Positions 9,731-17,193 of a stretch of DNA of 57,881 nucleotides are shown piece after piece; the first letter of the stretch is position 1; each line of letters starts with the position of its first letter. A program made the translations under genes and the position numbers. The notes under the pieces were generated by a model that made no database searches, was not told the DNA's origin, and worked only from the letters and a program-made list of their open reading frames with translations. Origin of the DNA: CAWUKT01 sp963923035 (GTDB lineage: Bacteria; Bacteroidota; Bacteroidia; J057; JADKCL01). Where the stretch lies: NCBI GenBank assembly GCA_963923035.1, contig CAWUKT010000045.1, positions 1 through 57,881 on the forward strand. Reading direction: 5' to 3'.

Positions 9731-10945
9731 ATGAAGAAAATCTACTGGGCCATCTTGGCCATTCTGTTTTTAGGGGGATGTGGCGGCGGAGAGGAAACAG
9801 CGACGGACATTCCTGCTGACCAGAGCTGGGAAGCAACCCTGGCTTCGGTACGGGGCCAAACGGTCACGTTGATGATGTGGCAGGGCGATCCGTTGATCAA
9901 TCAGTACATGAAGGACTATGTGGTGCCGACGGTTAAGGATTCCTTTAACATTACCCTGGACATTGTGCCTGGGCAGGGAAATCAGATTGTGAGCCTGTTG
10001 ATGACGGAGTTGGAGGCGGGGAAAAATGAAAGTGAGATCGATATGGCCTGGATCAATGGGGAAACCTTTTTCCAGCTCCGCCAAATCGACGGCCTCTACG
10101 GTCCTTTTGTCGAAACCCTCCCCAACAGCCAATACATCGACTGGGACAATCCATTCATCAAATACGATTTCCAGCAGGAGGTCGGCGGCTTTGAATGTCC
10201 GTGGGGCAATGTCCAGATGGCGCTGATCTACAATTCGGAGCAGGTCGAGGCACCGCCGCAGACGCTGGACGAGCTCAAGGCATTCGTCAAGGCCAATCCG
10301 GGCAAGTTCACCATTGGAAATGATTTCACCGGGATGACCCTGCTCAAGTCCATGCTGGCCGATCTGGCGGGCGGCCGCGAATCGCTCAAGGGCCAGTTTG
10401 ACGAGGCTCTCTACGAACGCTACAGCGCCGAGCTGTGGGCCTACCTGAATGAGATCAAACCCTATTTCTGGAACGAAGGCGAGACCTTTCCCGCCGACGT
10501 CGCCCAGATGCACCAGCTCTTCGCCAACGGCGAACTCTGGTTCACCATGTCGAACAACGACGCCGAGGTGGACAACAAGATCAAACAGGGCCTCTTCAAC
10601 GACCAGGCCCGCGCCTATGTCCCGAAATTCGGGACGATTCAGAACTCGCATTACATGGGCATCGCGAAGCAAAGCGCCCACAAGGACGCGGCCCGCGTCG
10701 TCATCAATTTCCTGATCTCACCGGCCGCCCAACTGGAAAAGATGCAGCCGGCGGTATGGGGAGATGGGAGCATCCTCTCGGTCGACCGTCTGCCCGCGGA
10801 ATGGCAGGACCGCTTCGCGAACGTGCCCGGCCGTACCTACGCGCCCGACCGCAAGGCCATCCGGGCGCGCGCCGTCATGGAACCGGCGCCAGAGTACATG
10901 CTGCGCTTGTTTGAAGATTTTCGCAAGGAGGTCATCGACGGATAA
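9731..10945 (+). CDS. ABC transporter substrate-binding lipoprotein (YnjB-like)
   Basis: 404 residues with a lipoprotein signal ending LFLGGCGGG (Cys about 17), so probably lipid-anchored in the periplasm. The mature protein has the two-lobe pattern of extracellular solute-binding family 1/8 proteins (VTLMMWQGDPLINQYMKDYV near the start, IDMAWINGETFF, later YMGIAKQSAHKDAARVVINFL). It most resembles the E. coli YnjB type, a group without an established substrate. The first permease GTG follows its stop with no gap, so it is translationally coupled to the importer. Likely collects the ligand that passes the TonB receptor upstream. Confidence 0.85.
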   Translation: MKKIYWAILAILFLGGCGGGEETATDIPADQSWEATLASVRGQTVTLMMWQGDPLINQYMKDYVVPTVKDSFNITLDIVPGQGNQIVSLLMTELEAGKNESEIDMAWINGETFFQLRQIDGLYGPFVETLPNSQYIDWDNPFIKYDFQQEVGGFECPWGNVQMALIYNSEQVEAPPQTLDELKAFVKANPGKFTIGNDFTGMTLLKSMLADLAGGRESLKGQFDEALYERYSAELWAYLNEIKPYFWNEGETFPADVAQMHQLFANGELWFTMSNNDAEVDNKIKQGLFNDQARAYVPKFGTIQNSHYMGIAKQSAHKDAARVVINFLISPAAQLEKMQPAVWGDGSILSVDRLPAEWQDRFANVPGRTYAPDRKAIRARAVMEPAPEYMLRLFEDFRKEVIDG

Positions 10946-11791
10946 GTGCGCCGCCACCTGACCATAGGACTGTTTACACTGCTGACCATCGGCCCGATGC
11001 TGGCCGGCTTGGTCTATGCGTTCATGTACAGCATTGGTTTGGCCGGATTGCTGGGCAAAGGCTTTACGACCACGCATTGGGAGCGGCTGTTCGAAGGTGG
11101 CGAAGCCCTGGCGACATTGGGGTATACGACGCTGATCGTGCTCTTCTCGCTCCTGCTCGCCCTGGTCCCCGCGCTGGTCCTGGCCTATTTCCTGACCTTC
11201 GCCCGCAAGGGGCGGAGCTTCTATCGGACACTCTTCGTGCCGCTGACGGTACCGCCACTCATCGCGGCCTTTGCCATGTTCCACCTGCTCAACCCCGGCG
11301 GCTTATTGTCCCGCTTTGCCCACGGAGTGGGCTTGGTGCAGGAGGTCGGCGACTTTCCCCGCCTCGTCAATGACGGGTGGGCCGTGGGCATCATTTTGAC
11401 CCACGTCTTCCTGATCTTTCCCTTTTTCACCATCGTCTTCACCAATATGGCGCATAAAGAGCGCCTGCCGGAACTGCGTCACCTGGCGCAGACCTTGGGC
11501 GCGCGTCCCTGGCAGTACCAGTTGCGGGTCTTTGTGCCGGTGGTGTTGCGGCGGGCGTCCGCGTTGATCCTGTTGTACGGGGTCTTTCTGTTTGGCACCT
11601 ATGAGGTGCCGCTGCTGCTGGGGCGGCAAGCCCCCCGCGCGGTGACGGTGTTCATCACCGAGAAAGTCACCCGCTACGACCTGATGAATATTCCCGTTGG
11701 CTACGCGATGGCGGTGGTCTACATGGTCCTGATTGGGGCGGTGGTGACCTTTCTCTTGCGTCGCAGGTCCTTCAATCCCCTCGGCGGATGA
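10946..11791 (+). CDS. ABC transporter permease, first subunit
   Basis: 281 residues, about six hydrophobic helices. A binding-protein-dependent permease loop is visible at ELRHLAQTLGARPWQYQLRVFVPVVL (EAA-type motif, about residues 173-198). The GTG start at 10946 directly follows the TAA of the binding-protein gene, and the stop overlaps the next start (ATGA at 11788-11791). In E. coli YnjC the two permease halves are fused; here they are separate genes. Forms the inner-membrane channel with the 11788-12558 product. Confidence 0.87.
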   Translation: MRRHLTIGLFTLLTIGPMLAGLVYAFMYSIGLAGLLGKGFTTTHWERLFEGGEALATLGYTTLIVLFSLLLALVPALVLAYFLTFARKGRSFYRTLFVPLTVPPLIAAFAMFHLLNPGGLLSRFAHGVGLVQEVGDFPRLVNDGWAVGIILTHVFLIFPFFTIVFTNMAHKERLPELRHLAQTLGARPWQYQLRVFVPVVLRRASALILLYGVFLFGTYEVPLLLGRQAPRAVTVFITEKVTRYDLMNIPVGYAMAVVYMVLIGAVVTFLLRRRSFNPLGG

Positions 11792-12558
11792 GACAGGCAC
11801 TGTACATATCGACCGGCGTCTTCCTCGTCCTGCCCGTTTTGGTGTTGGTGCTGGTGTCGCTGGTGACGAACTGGGGCTATCCTTCCCTATTCGGAGAGGG
11901 GATTACGCTCTCGAATTGGGTGACGACGGTGGGGGGCGGCGGAGAACTGGCGCGGAGTTTTTTGACTTCCGCGAGCATGTCCCTGGGAATCGCCGCGGCC
12001 TCGACGGCGACCGGCTTTTGGGTGGGACGGTCCATCATGTACCACCCGTGGCGCCGGACGCTTATTTCATTTGCCTATTACCCTTACCTCATTGCCCCCG
12101 TCGTATTGGGCGTTCTCTGGCGGTTCTTTTTCCTCCAGGGCAATCTCACAGGAACCATTGGCGGGGTGATGTTGGCCCAATTCCTCTTCGTTTTTCCCTA
12201 CGCCATTCTCTTTTTCTCTGGCTTCTGGACCCAAAAAGTCCGCGATTTGGAACACCAGGCCAGTACCCTCGGCGCTTCCCCCGGCCAAATCATCCGCCAG
12301 GTATTGCTCCCGACCGCAAGACCTTTCCTCGTGGTCTGTTTTTTCCAATGTTTCCTCATTTCCTGGTTTGAATACGGCATCACCCAGGTCATTGGCATTG
12401 GAAAAGTCCCGACCCTGACCGTCCGTACAATGCAATTTGTCAATGAAGCGAATCCCTACTATGCGGGCGTGGCGGCCTGTCTGATGGTCTTGCCCCTGAT
12501 CCTGCTGCTCTTGGTGAATCGCCGTATCTTTGCCCGAAACGAAATGGGACGTGATTGA
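11788..12558 (+). CDS. ABC transporter permease, second subunit
   Basis: 256 residues with about six transmembrane helices. The cytoplasmic ATPase-contact loop is LEHQASTLGASPGQIIRQVLLP (about residues 152-173), the EAA motif of importer permeases. It starts inside the stop of the first permease (ATGA) and its TGA overlaps the likely GTG start of the ATPase at 12551, so the genes are tightly coupled. Partner of the 10946-11791 subunit in the same YnjBCD-like importer. Confidence 0.87.
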   Translation: MRQALYISTGVFLVLPVLVLVLVSLVTNWGYPSLFGEGITLSNWVTTVGGGGELARSFLTSASMSLGIAAASTATGFWVGRSIMYHPWRRTLISFAYYPYLIAPVVLGVLWRFFFLQGNLTGTIGGVMLAQFLFVFPYAILFFSGFWTQKVRDLEHQASTLGASPGQIIRQVLLPTARPFLVVCFFQCFLISWFEYGITQVIGIGKVPTLTVRTMQFVNEANPYYAGVAACLMVLPLILLLLVNRRIFARNEMGRD

Positions 12559-13288
12559 AGTACAGCACATACGCAAGGCATTTGGCCAGGAAGTGGTCCT
12601 GCATGGCATCTCCTTTTCCCTGGAACTACATCAAAATTTGTCGGTGTTGGGACGGAGTGGATGCGGGAAAACGACGTTATTGAAGATTCTGGCGGGGATA
12701 TTGTCGGCCGATGAGGGGAGTTTTCGCTTTGAGGGGAAGGAGATGTTGAATATCAAACCGCAGGAGCGGGGCGTGGTATACCTGAGTCAGGAGCCGTTGT
12801 TGTTTCCGCACCTGAATGTATTTGAAAACATTGCCTTCGGGCTGCGGTTGCGAAAGGAGAAGAAGGACGTAGTGAAGGAAAAGGTCGGGCAAATGTTGGC
12901 GGCGTTGGGATTAGACGGGCTTGGAAAGAAAATGTCGACCGAATTGAGCGGTGGACAACGGCAACGGGTGGCTTTTGGCCGGGCCATCATCATTGAACCC
13001 CGGGTGCTGCTGCTGGATGAGCCTTTTGGCAGCCTCGATGTACAGACCCGGGCCGAGATGCAGGACCTGTTCCGGCAACTCAGCCGGAAGTACCAGATGA
13101 CATCGCTCTTTGTCACCCACGACCTCAAGGAAGCCCTCGTCATGGGCGACAGCATCGGCCGGATGGAAGGCGGCCACCTCGAGGTATACCCGGACCGCCA
13201 GGCTTTCATCAACGATCCCGCTTCGGGCGTGCGCTCGGAGCGCGACTTTTGGACCTCAATTACCCAAGATGACCATGAACCAGTTTGA
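12551..13288 (+). CDS. ABC transporter ATP-binding subunit
   Basis: Provides ATP hydrolysis for the importer. Walker A GRSGCGKTT at about 34-42, Q-loop YLSQEPLLFPHLNVFENI, signature LSGGQRQRVAFGRA, Walker B VLLLDEPFGSLD and the switch His in FVTHD are all intact. I chose GTG 12551 (MIEVQHIRKAFG, 245 aa), which overlaps the permease stop by 8 bases and begins where ABC ATPases normally begin; a TTG at 12530 would add seven residues. Its end overlaps the start of the radical SAM gene by 20 bases. YnjD/PotA-like. Confidence 0.9.
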   Translation: MIEVQHIRKAFGQEVVLHGISFSLELHQNLSVLGRSGCGKTTLLKILAGILSADEGSFRFEGKEMLNIKPQERGVVYLSQEPLLFPHLNVFENIAFGLRLRKEKKDVVKEKVGQMLAALGLDGLGKKMSTELSGGQRQRVAFGRAIIIEPRVLLLDEPFGSLDVQTRAEMQDLFRQLSRKYQMTSLFVTHDLKEALVMGDSIGRMEGGHLEVYPDRQAFINDPASGVRSERDFWTSITQDDHEPV

Positions 13289-14213
13289 CCACATCGAATC
13301 TGTCTACTGGGTATTCACCCAGCTCTGCAACGACAAATGCGACCATTGCTATAACCTCAGCGGGCCCCAGGGCGCGCGCATCACGGAAGAAGATTGCCTG
13401 GCCATCATCGAGAACTTGCCCGCAAAGGTGGATCGCCTGATTCTGAGTGGGGGAGAGCCGCTGGCCGAACGCAAGAAGCTGTACCTGATCCTGGACAAGC
13501 TCAAGGAGAAGTACGGCAACCAGACCCAGATCATGGTCCAAACCAATGGCGATCTCCTCACCGAGCAGATCCTCGATACCCTGATCGAGAAGGGCGTGAC
13601 CCGCTTCGACATCGCGAGCATCGACCGCTACCACAAGAAGGCTGGAGCACGTCTGATGGAGCTGGCGGAATTGTTCGATAGCCGGGGCGTGAATGGGGAG
13701 GAAAAGGAGCCCTTGGTCCGCAAAGAGAATTTCCTCCATGCGTATCCCCTGAGTTGGGGCTTCTGGGGCGCCACCGAAGACATGTGGCTCGGCGGCAACT
13801 GGGCGCGGGGCCGCGCCATGGAGAAAGGCATCTGGAAGCAGGACCCCGACCACAATTTCTGTGCGATCCTGAGCGGGGCCATTGGCTTCCTGAATGGCGG
13901 GGACACCGTCCCACAGGAAATCTCCATCCAGCTTTGGCGCATCAATCCCTGCTGCCCCGGCACGAAAGAGCCGATGGGCGACGCCCGCGTGGACAAGGTC
14001 AGCGACGTCTTGGAGCGCGTCTCGACAAGCCCGGTCTTCCAGGCCCTCGACAAGGGCGATCCCTACGCCATGGGCGAAAGCGTGGGCGTGAGTGAAACCC
14101 ACGCCCGCAAGCGCTGCGGCGAACTGAAAAACGTTTGCCTCTGGTGCGATGAGTTTTTCGACCAGCACTTCGACATCAAAACCCTCCGCGCCAAGAACGG
14201 GGTAGAGGCCTGA
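13269..14213 (+). CDS. radical SAM protein coupled to the ABC importer
   Basis: 314 residues from ATG 13269 (MTMNQFDHIE; ATG 13275 is also possible). The radical SAM cluster motif CxxxCxxC is C20, C24, C27 (LCNDKCDHCYNL), and SAM-binding SGGEP follows at about 61-65. The C-terminal half has further cysteines: CAIL, a CC pair in NPCCPG, and C...CLWC in RCGELKNVCLWCDEF. These could bind an auxiliary Fe-S cluster. The start overlaps the ATPase gene by 20 bases, so it belongs to the transporter operon. Probably acts in the cytoplasm on the imported compound. The exact reaction is unknown; it is not a close match to a radical SAM family I can name. Confidence 0.85.
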   Translation: MTMNQFDHIESVYWVFTQLCNDKCDHCYNLSGPQGARITEEDCLAIIENLPAKVDRLILSGGEPLAERKKLYLILDKLKEKYGNQTQIMVQTNGDLLTEQILDTLIEKGVTRFDIASIDRYHKKAGARLMELAELFDSRGVNGEEKEPLVRKENFLHAYPLSWGFWGATEDMWLGGNWARGRAMEKGIWKQDPDHNFCAILSGAIGFLNGGDTVPQEISIQLWRINPCCPGTKEPMGDARVDKVSDVLERVSTSPVFQALDKGDPYAMGESVGVSETHARKRCGELKNVCLWCDEFFDQHFDIKTLRAKNGVEA

Positions 14214-14217
14214 TCCA

Positions 14218-15210
14218 TCATTCTTTTCCCACCGTGACGACGACTTTCCCGGCGGCATGCTTGGTCTCGATGAAGGCCATCGCCTCCGGCAATTCGCTGT
14301 AAGGATAGGTCCGCTCAATCACCGATTTGATTTTGCCACCTTTGACCAGCTCCATGAAGGGCTTGAGGTCCTTGGCCAGCCAATCGTAGTTCAATATCAT
14401 GGATTTCTTCGATCCGAAGGTATTCAGGATAGGATGGAGCAGGACCTGGCCGATCATGCGGCGCATGGAGGTGAATCCCACGATCACCACCCGTCCCGCC
14501 GCCGTCGTCCGACGGCGCAATTTCCCCAGTGAATGGTTGGCCACGTTGTCGATGATGACATCGTAGCGCTGGTCTTCCCGGGTAAAGTCCCGTTCCTCGT
14601 AGTTGATCACGTGATCGGCTCCCAGGGAGCGGACCAATTCTACATTTTTCCCACTACAGACTCCTGTGACTTCCGCGCCCAGCGCCTTCGCCAACTGGAC
14701 CGTATAGGTTCCCACGCCGCCGGAAGCGCCATTGATGAGGACGTGGTCGCCCGGTTGGATTTCCGCCTTGGTGACAAGGGCATGGTAAGCGGTGAGACCG
14801 GAAATGGGGATGCAGGCCGCCTCGGCCAGCGACAGGTTGTCGGGAACCGGGAAGAGGCAATCGGGATTGGCCGTGGCGTATTCCCCAAAGGCGCCCATCC
14901 CGCAGCGGGTGAGGCTGCCCAGGACCCGGTCACCGGGTCGAAAGGCGGTAACTTCGTTGCCGACGCCGATGACCGTGCCGGCCATGTCCACGCCAATGAC
15001 CGGAATCCGGGGCTTCTTCCAGCCGAATTCCATACGGACGAGGAAGGGCTGGGCGCGCATGATGCGCCAGTCGGCGGCGTTGAGGCCGGTGGCAGCGACC
15101 CGGACGAGGACTTCGTTGGGGGCGGGGACAGGTCGGGGGACCTGTCTCAGGTGCAAATTCGAGGGGGGACCGTACGCGTCGAGCACGTAGGCATTCATGG
15201 TATTCGACAT
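14218..15210 (-). CDS. MDR-family NAD(P)-dependent oxidoreductase (quinone-reductase-like)
   Basis: 330 residues of the medium-chain dehydrogenase/reductase family. GroES-like N-terminus (PNEVLVRVAATGLNAADW), NAD(P)-binding GASGGVGTYTVQLAK (about 159-173), and a C-terminal substrate lobe with KHAAGKVVVTVG at the end. The GHE-type catalytic zinc ligands are not visible, so it fits the zinc-free quinone/enone reductase branch. Start ATG at 15210 (MSNTMNAYVLD); M5 at 15198 is an alternative. It is the last gene of a minus-strand operon after the 15223-15441 gene (12-bp gap), and converges on the radical SAM gene. Confidence 0.85.
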   Translation of the reverse strand: MSNTMNAYVLDAYGPPSNLHLRQVPRPVPAPNEVLVRVAATGLNAADWRIMRAQPFLVRMEFGWKKPRIPVIGVDMAGTVIGVGNEVTAFRPGDRVLGSLTRCGMGAFGEYATANPDCLFPVPDNLSLAEAACIPISGLTAYHALVTKAEIQPGDHVLINGASGGVGTYTVQLAKALGAEVTGVCSGKNVELVRSLGADHVINYEERDFTREDQRYDVIIDNVANHSLGKLRRRTTAAGRVVIVGFTSMRRMIGQVLLHPILNTFGSKKSMILNYDWLAKDLKPFMELVKGGKIKSVIERTYPYSELPEAMAFIETKHAAGKVVVTVGKE

Positions 15211-15222
15211 GTTTGAGATGGT

Positions 15223-15441
15223 TTATTCGGGTAAAGGAGTTGCAAAAAATCCTTGGGCGTGGACGAGGCGGATCATTTCGGCCTCGGTCAGGGAGTCATT
15301 GGCTTCGACGCGGAGGACCTTGTCAATGTCTTCCGTATCGACAGACCATTGGTAAATACCGGGGTGGAGGGCAAAAGCGGGCTCCAGCCGGGCGGCGGTT
15401 TCTCCATCTCCGATATTGGTCTGGAGAATAATGAGGTGCAT
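15223..15441 (-). CDS. small conserved-looking protein (72 aa)
   Basis: A 72-residue acidic protein with an alternating beta-alpha-beta pattern reminiscent of a ferredoxin-like HMA fold, but with no CxxC metal motif. It starts MHLIILQTNI and has no signal peptide. It lies 21 bases after the XRE regulator gene and 12 before the MDR gene, and the tight spacing is the main reason to call it. Function unknown; possibly a small binding or adaptor protein of the operon. Confidence 0.55.
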   Translation of the reverse strand: MHLIILQTNIGDGETAARLEPAFALHPGIYQWSVDTEDIDKVLRVEANDSLTEAEMIRLVHAQGFFATPLPE

Positions 15442-15462
15442 GGCAGAGATTGGTTTTGAGGT

Positions 15463-15687
15463 TCAGGTTTCAGGTTCCGGGGAATAGGAAAAGACCTCTT
15501 CCAGGGGGAGTCCAAATACGTGGGCGATCTTGAAGGCCAGTTCCAGCGAAGGGGAATACTTGGCTTTTTCGATGGCCACAATGGTTTGCCGGGTGACTCC
15601 GACCTTATCGCCGAGTTCCTTTTGGGTCATTTCATCCTGCAAGAAACGCAGCTTGCGGATATTGTTGCTGATGCGGGTCTTGGCCAT
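15463..15687 (-). CDS. XRE-family helix-turn-helix regulator (74 aa)
   Basis: A compact DNA-binding protein consisting almost only of a Cro/C1-type HTH: MTQKELGDKVGVTRQTIVAIEKAKYSPSLELAFKI forms helices 1-4, with GVTRQTI as recognition helix and the PSLELAFKIAHVFGLPLEEVF tail typical of the YgzD-like mini-regulators. Its ATG follows the stop of the upstream membrane-protein gene with zero spacing. Such regulators commonly travel with a small four-helix membrane protein, as here. Direct repeats around the operon promoter (16158-16212) are candidate binding sites. Confidence 0.88.
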   Translation of the reverse strand: MAKTRISNNIRKLRFLQDEMTQKELGDKVGVTRQTIVAIEKAKYSPSLELAFKIAHVFGLPLEEVFSYSPEPET

Positions 15688-16134
15688 TTAGATGCCCCTC
15701 CGATGGTAATACAGGTGCGAGACGCTCTCGATCACCGAGCTCAAAATACCTCCGCAGATCATCGTGACGAACATTTGAAAGGCGCCGCCGCCCCAGGCCA
15801 GGACCGCCATTGCGACCATAAATCCCAGCATGAAGGCATAGTGGCCATTGCGGGACGATTTGAGTTCAATGAGTTTGTCCCGTTCATCCTCGAAAGCGGG
15901 AGGATCCTCATCGGTGGTCATCTTGTGGACGATGGAAAAGCCAATGTGGACCAGGATATGCCAGACGATCTGGCACGGGAGCAGGATCAGCACCGCTTTC
16001 CCCCACAATTGAAGGTCATTCAGTGCTGCCGGATCGCCGTCTTGTTGGACCTGGAAGACATAAATGAAGTAGCCGATGGTAAAAAGCGTCGTCGCAAACA
16101 GGGAGACAAGGCTCTTTTTTTCTTGGTAGCTCAT
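15688..16134 (-). CDS. small integral membrane protein next to XRE regulator
   Basis: 148 residues with four predicted transmembrane helices (about 12-29, 43-68, 94-112 and 118-137) and a short charged loop between helices 2 and 3. No catalytic motif is recognisable. It leads the operon and is followed without a gap by the HTH gene. Membrane protein plus mini-XRE pairs occur in many Bacteroidota and Firmicutes and are sometimes annotated DUF2178-like, but I cannot assign the family with confidence. Confidence 0.65.
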   Translation of the reverse strand: MSYQEKKSLVSLFATTLFTIGYFIYVFQVQQDGDPAALNDLQLWGKAVLILLPCQIVWHILVHIGFSIVHKMTTDEDPPAFEDERDKLIELKSSRNGHYAFMLGFMVAMAVLAWGGGAFQMFVTMICGGILSSVIESVSHLYYHRRGI

Positions 16135-16157
16135 AGGAGAGTTGTTGTTAGGTGAAG

Positions 16158-16212
16158 TTTACTTGATGTACGGTTTCTTTGATACAAAGTTAGGTAAAAT
16201 ATACTTGGTGTA
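16158..16212 (-). promoter_or_regulatory. promoter with paired 13-bp repeats upstream of the XRE operon
   Basis: On the minus strand a -7 box TAACTTTG (plus 16185-16192) matches TAnnTTTG. It is bracketed by two near-identical direct repeats, TATACTTGGTGTA (plus 16200-16212) and TTTACTTGATGTA (plus 16158-16170), whose starts are 42 bp apart, four helical turns. One covers the -33 side and the other the start-site side, as expected for an autoregulatory operator of the HTH protein. The regulator assignment is inference. Confidence 0.5.
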
Positions 16213-16280
16213 GAATATTTTTTACTTTTTGGGGCTAAGTAATTGGATGTGAGGAGGTAAAGGGGAACTAAAAAATGGGG

Positions 16281-17192
16281 TCAGGAGCCCTTGAGGAATT
16301 CGGGTTCGGGGGAAGGAGAGGAGGGAGGAGACTTGGAAAAACGTTTTTTGAGGAGCCCATGCTTGGGTGAAGCCACAAAAGCAATGGCAAAACAGACGCC
16401 CGCCATCGTCACGATGGCGCCCGCTATCGACCCGTCGAGCGCCCGCGCCAGGTAATATCCGCTGGCGCTGCTCACCACGGCGATGCCCGCCGTCCAGCCC
16501 AGCATGACCAGGAACTTATCCGTCAACAGGTAGGCCGTGGCCGGTGGGACCACCAGCAACGCCACCACCAGGATGGCCCCGATGGAATCGAAGGCCGCCA
16601 CCGTGGTCATCGAGACCGCGCCCATCAGCAGGTAATTCCACAGCGAGATGGCGATGCCAATCGTCGCCGCAAAGGTCGGATCAAAGGTCGTCAGGTACAG
16701 CTGTTTGAAGCCGATCCAAATGAACAGGACATTGATCGCGAGGACCGCCCCGGCGATGTAGAGGGCCTCGGGCCCCATGATCGTCCCATTGGCCGTGATC
16801 CACAGGTCAATGGGCACATAGGCGATTTCGCCGTACAGGACGCAGTCCTGGTCCAGGTCGACCTGGCCGGCAAAGACCGAAATCAGGATAATCCCGAGGG
16901 CAAAGAGCCAGGTGAAGGTCACCCCAATCGCCGCATCGCTCTGCAAGCGGGCCTTTTTCTGGAAGAATTCGATGAGAAAAGCGGAGAAAATCCCAAACAA
17001 GGCGGCCCCGCCGATCATGAAGACCGATTCCCGGGAGCCGGTCACCAGAAACGCCAGCACAATGCCGGGCAAGACCGCATGGGAGATTGCATCGCCAACC
17101 ATGGCCATCTTCCGCAGAATCAGGAAGCAGCCCAACAGGCCGCAGGAAATGGCGAACAGACTCGCAGTCGATATGATATAGACGGCATCCAT
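16281..17192 (-). CDS. metal ABC transporter permease (ZnuB/MntB family), second subunit
   Basis: 303 residues, eight or nine hydrophobic helices, ABC-3 family. Family signatures include LLGCFLILRKMAMVGDAISHAVLPGIVLAFL near the N-terminus and AFDSIGAILVVALLVVPPATAYLLTD (about residues 200-225). It follows the fused permease gene with a one-base gap and is the last gene of the four-gene operon. Together the two permeases would form the inner-membrane metal channel. The C-terminal tail is polar (SPPSSPSPEPEFLKGS). Confidence 0.92.
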   Translation of the reverse strand: MDAVYIISTASLFAISCGLLGCFLILRKMAMVGDAISHAVLPGIVLAFLVTGSRESVFMIGGAALFGIFSAFLIEFFQKKARLQSDAAIGVTFTWLFALGIILISVFAGQVDLDQDCVLYGEIAYVPIDLWITANGTIMGPEALYIAGAVLAINVLFIWIGFKQLYLTTFDPTFAATIGIAISLWNYLLMGAVSMTTVAAFDSIGAILVVALLVVPPATAYLLTDKFLVMLGWTAGIAVVSSASGYYLARALDGSIAGAIVTMAGVCFAIAFVASPKHGLLKKRFSKSPPSSPSPEPEFLKGS

Positions 17193-17193
17193 G

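Noticed and set aside
6693..10945. SusC/SusD glycan-uptake pair
   Set aside because: The lipoprotein after the receptor is an ABC solute-binding protein, not a SusD-like helical TPR protein, and no glycoside hydrolases are nearby.
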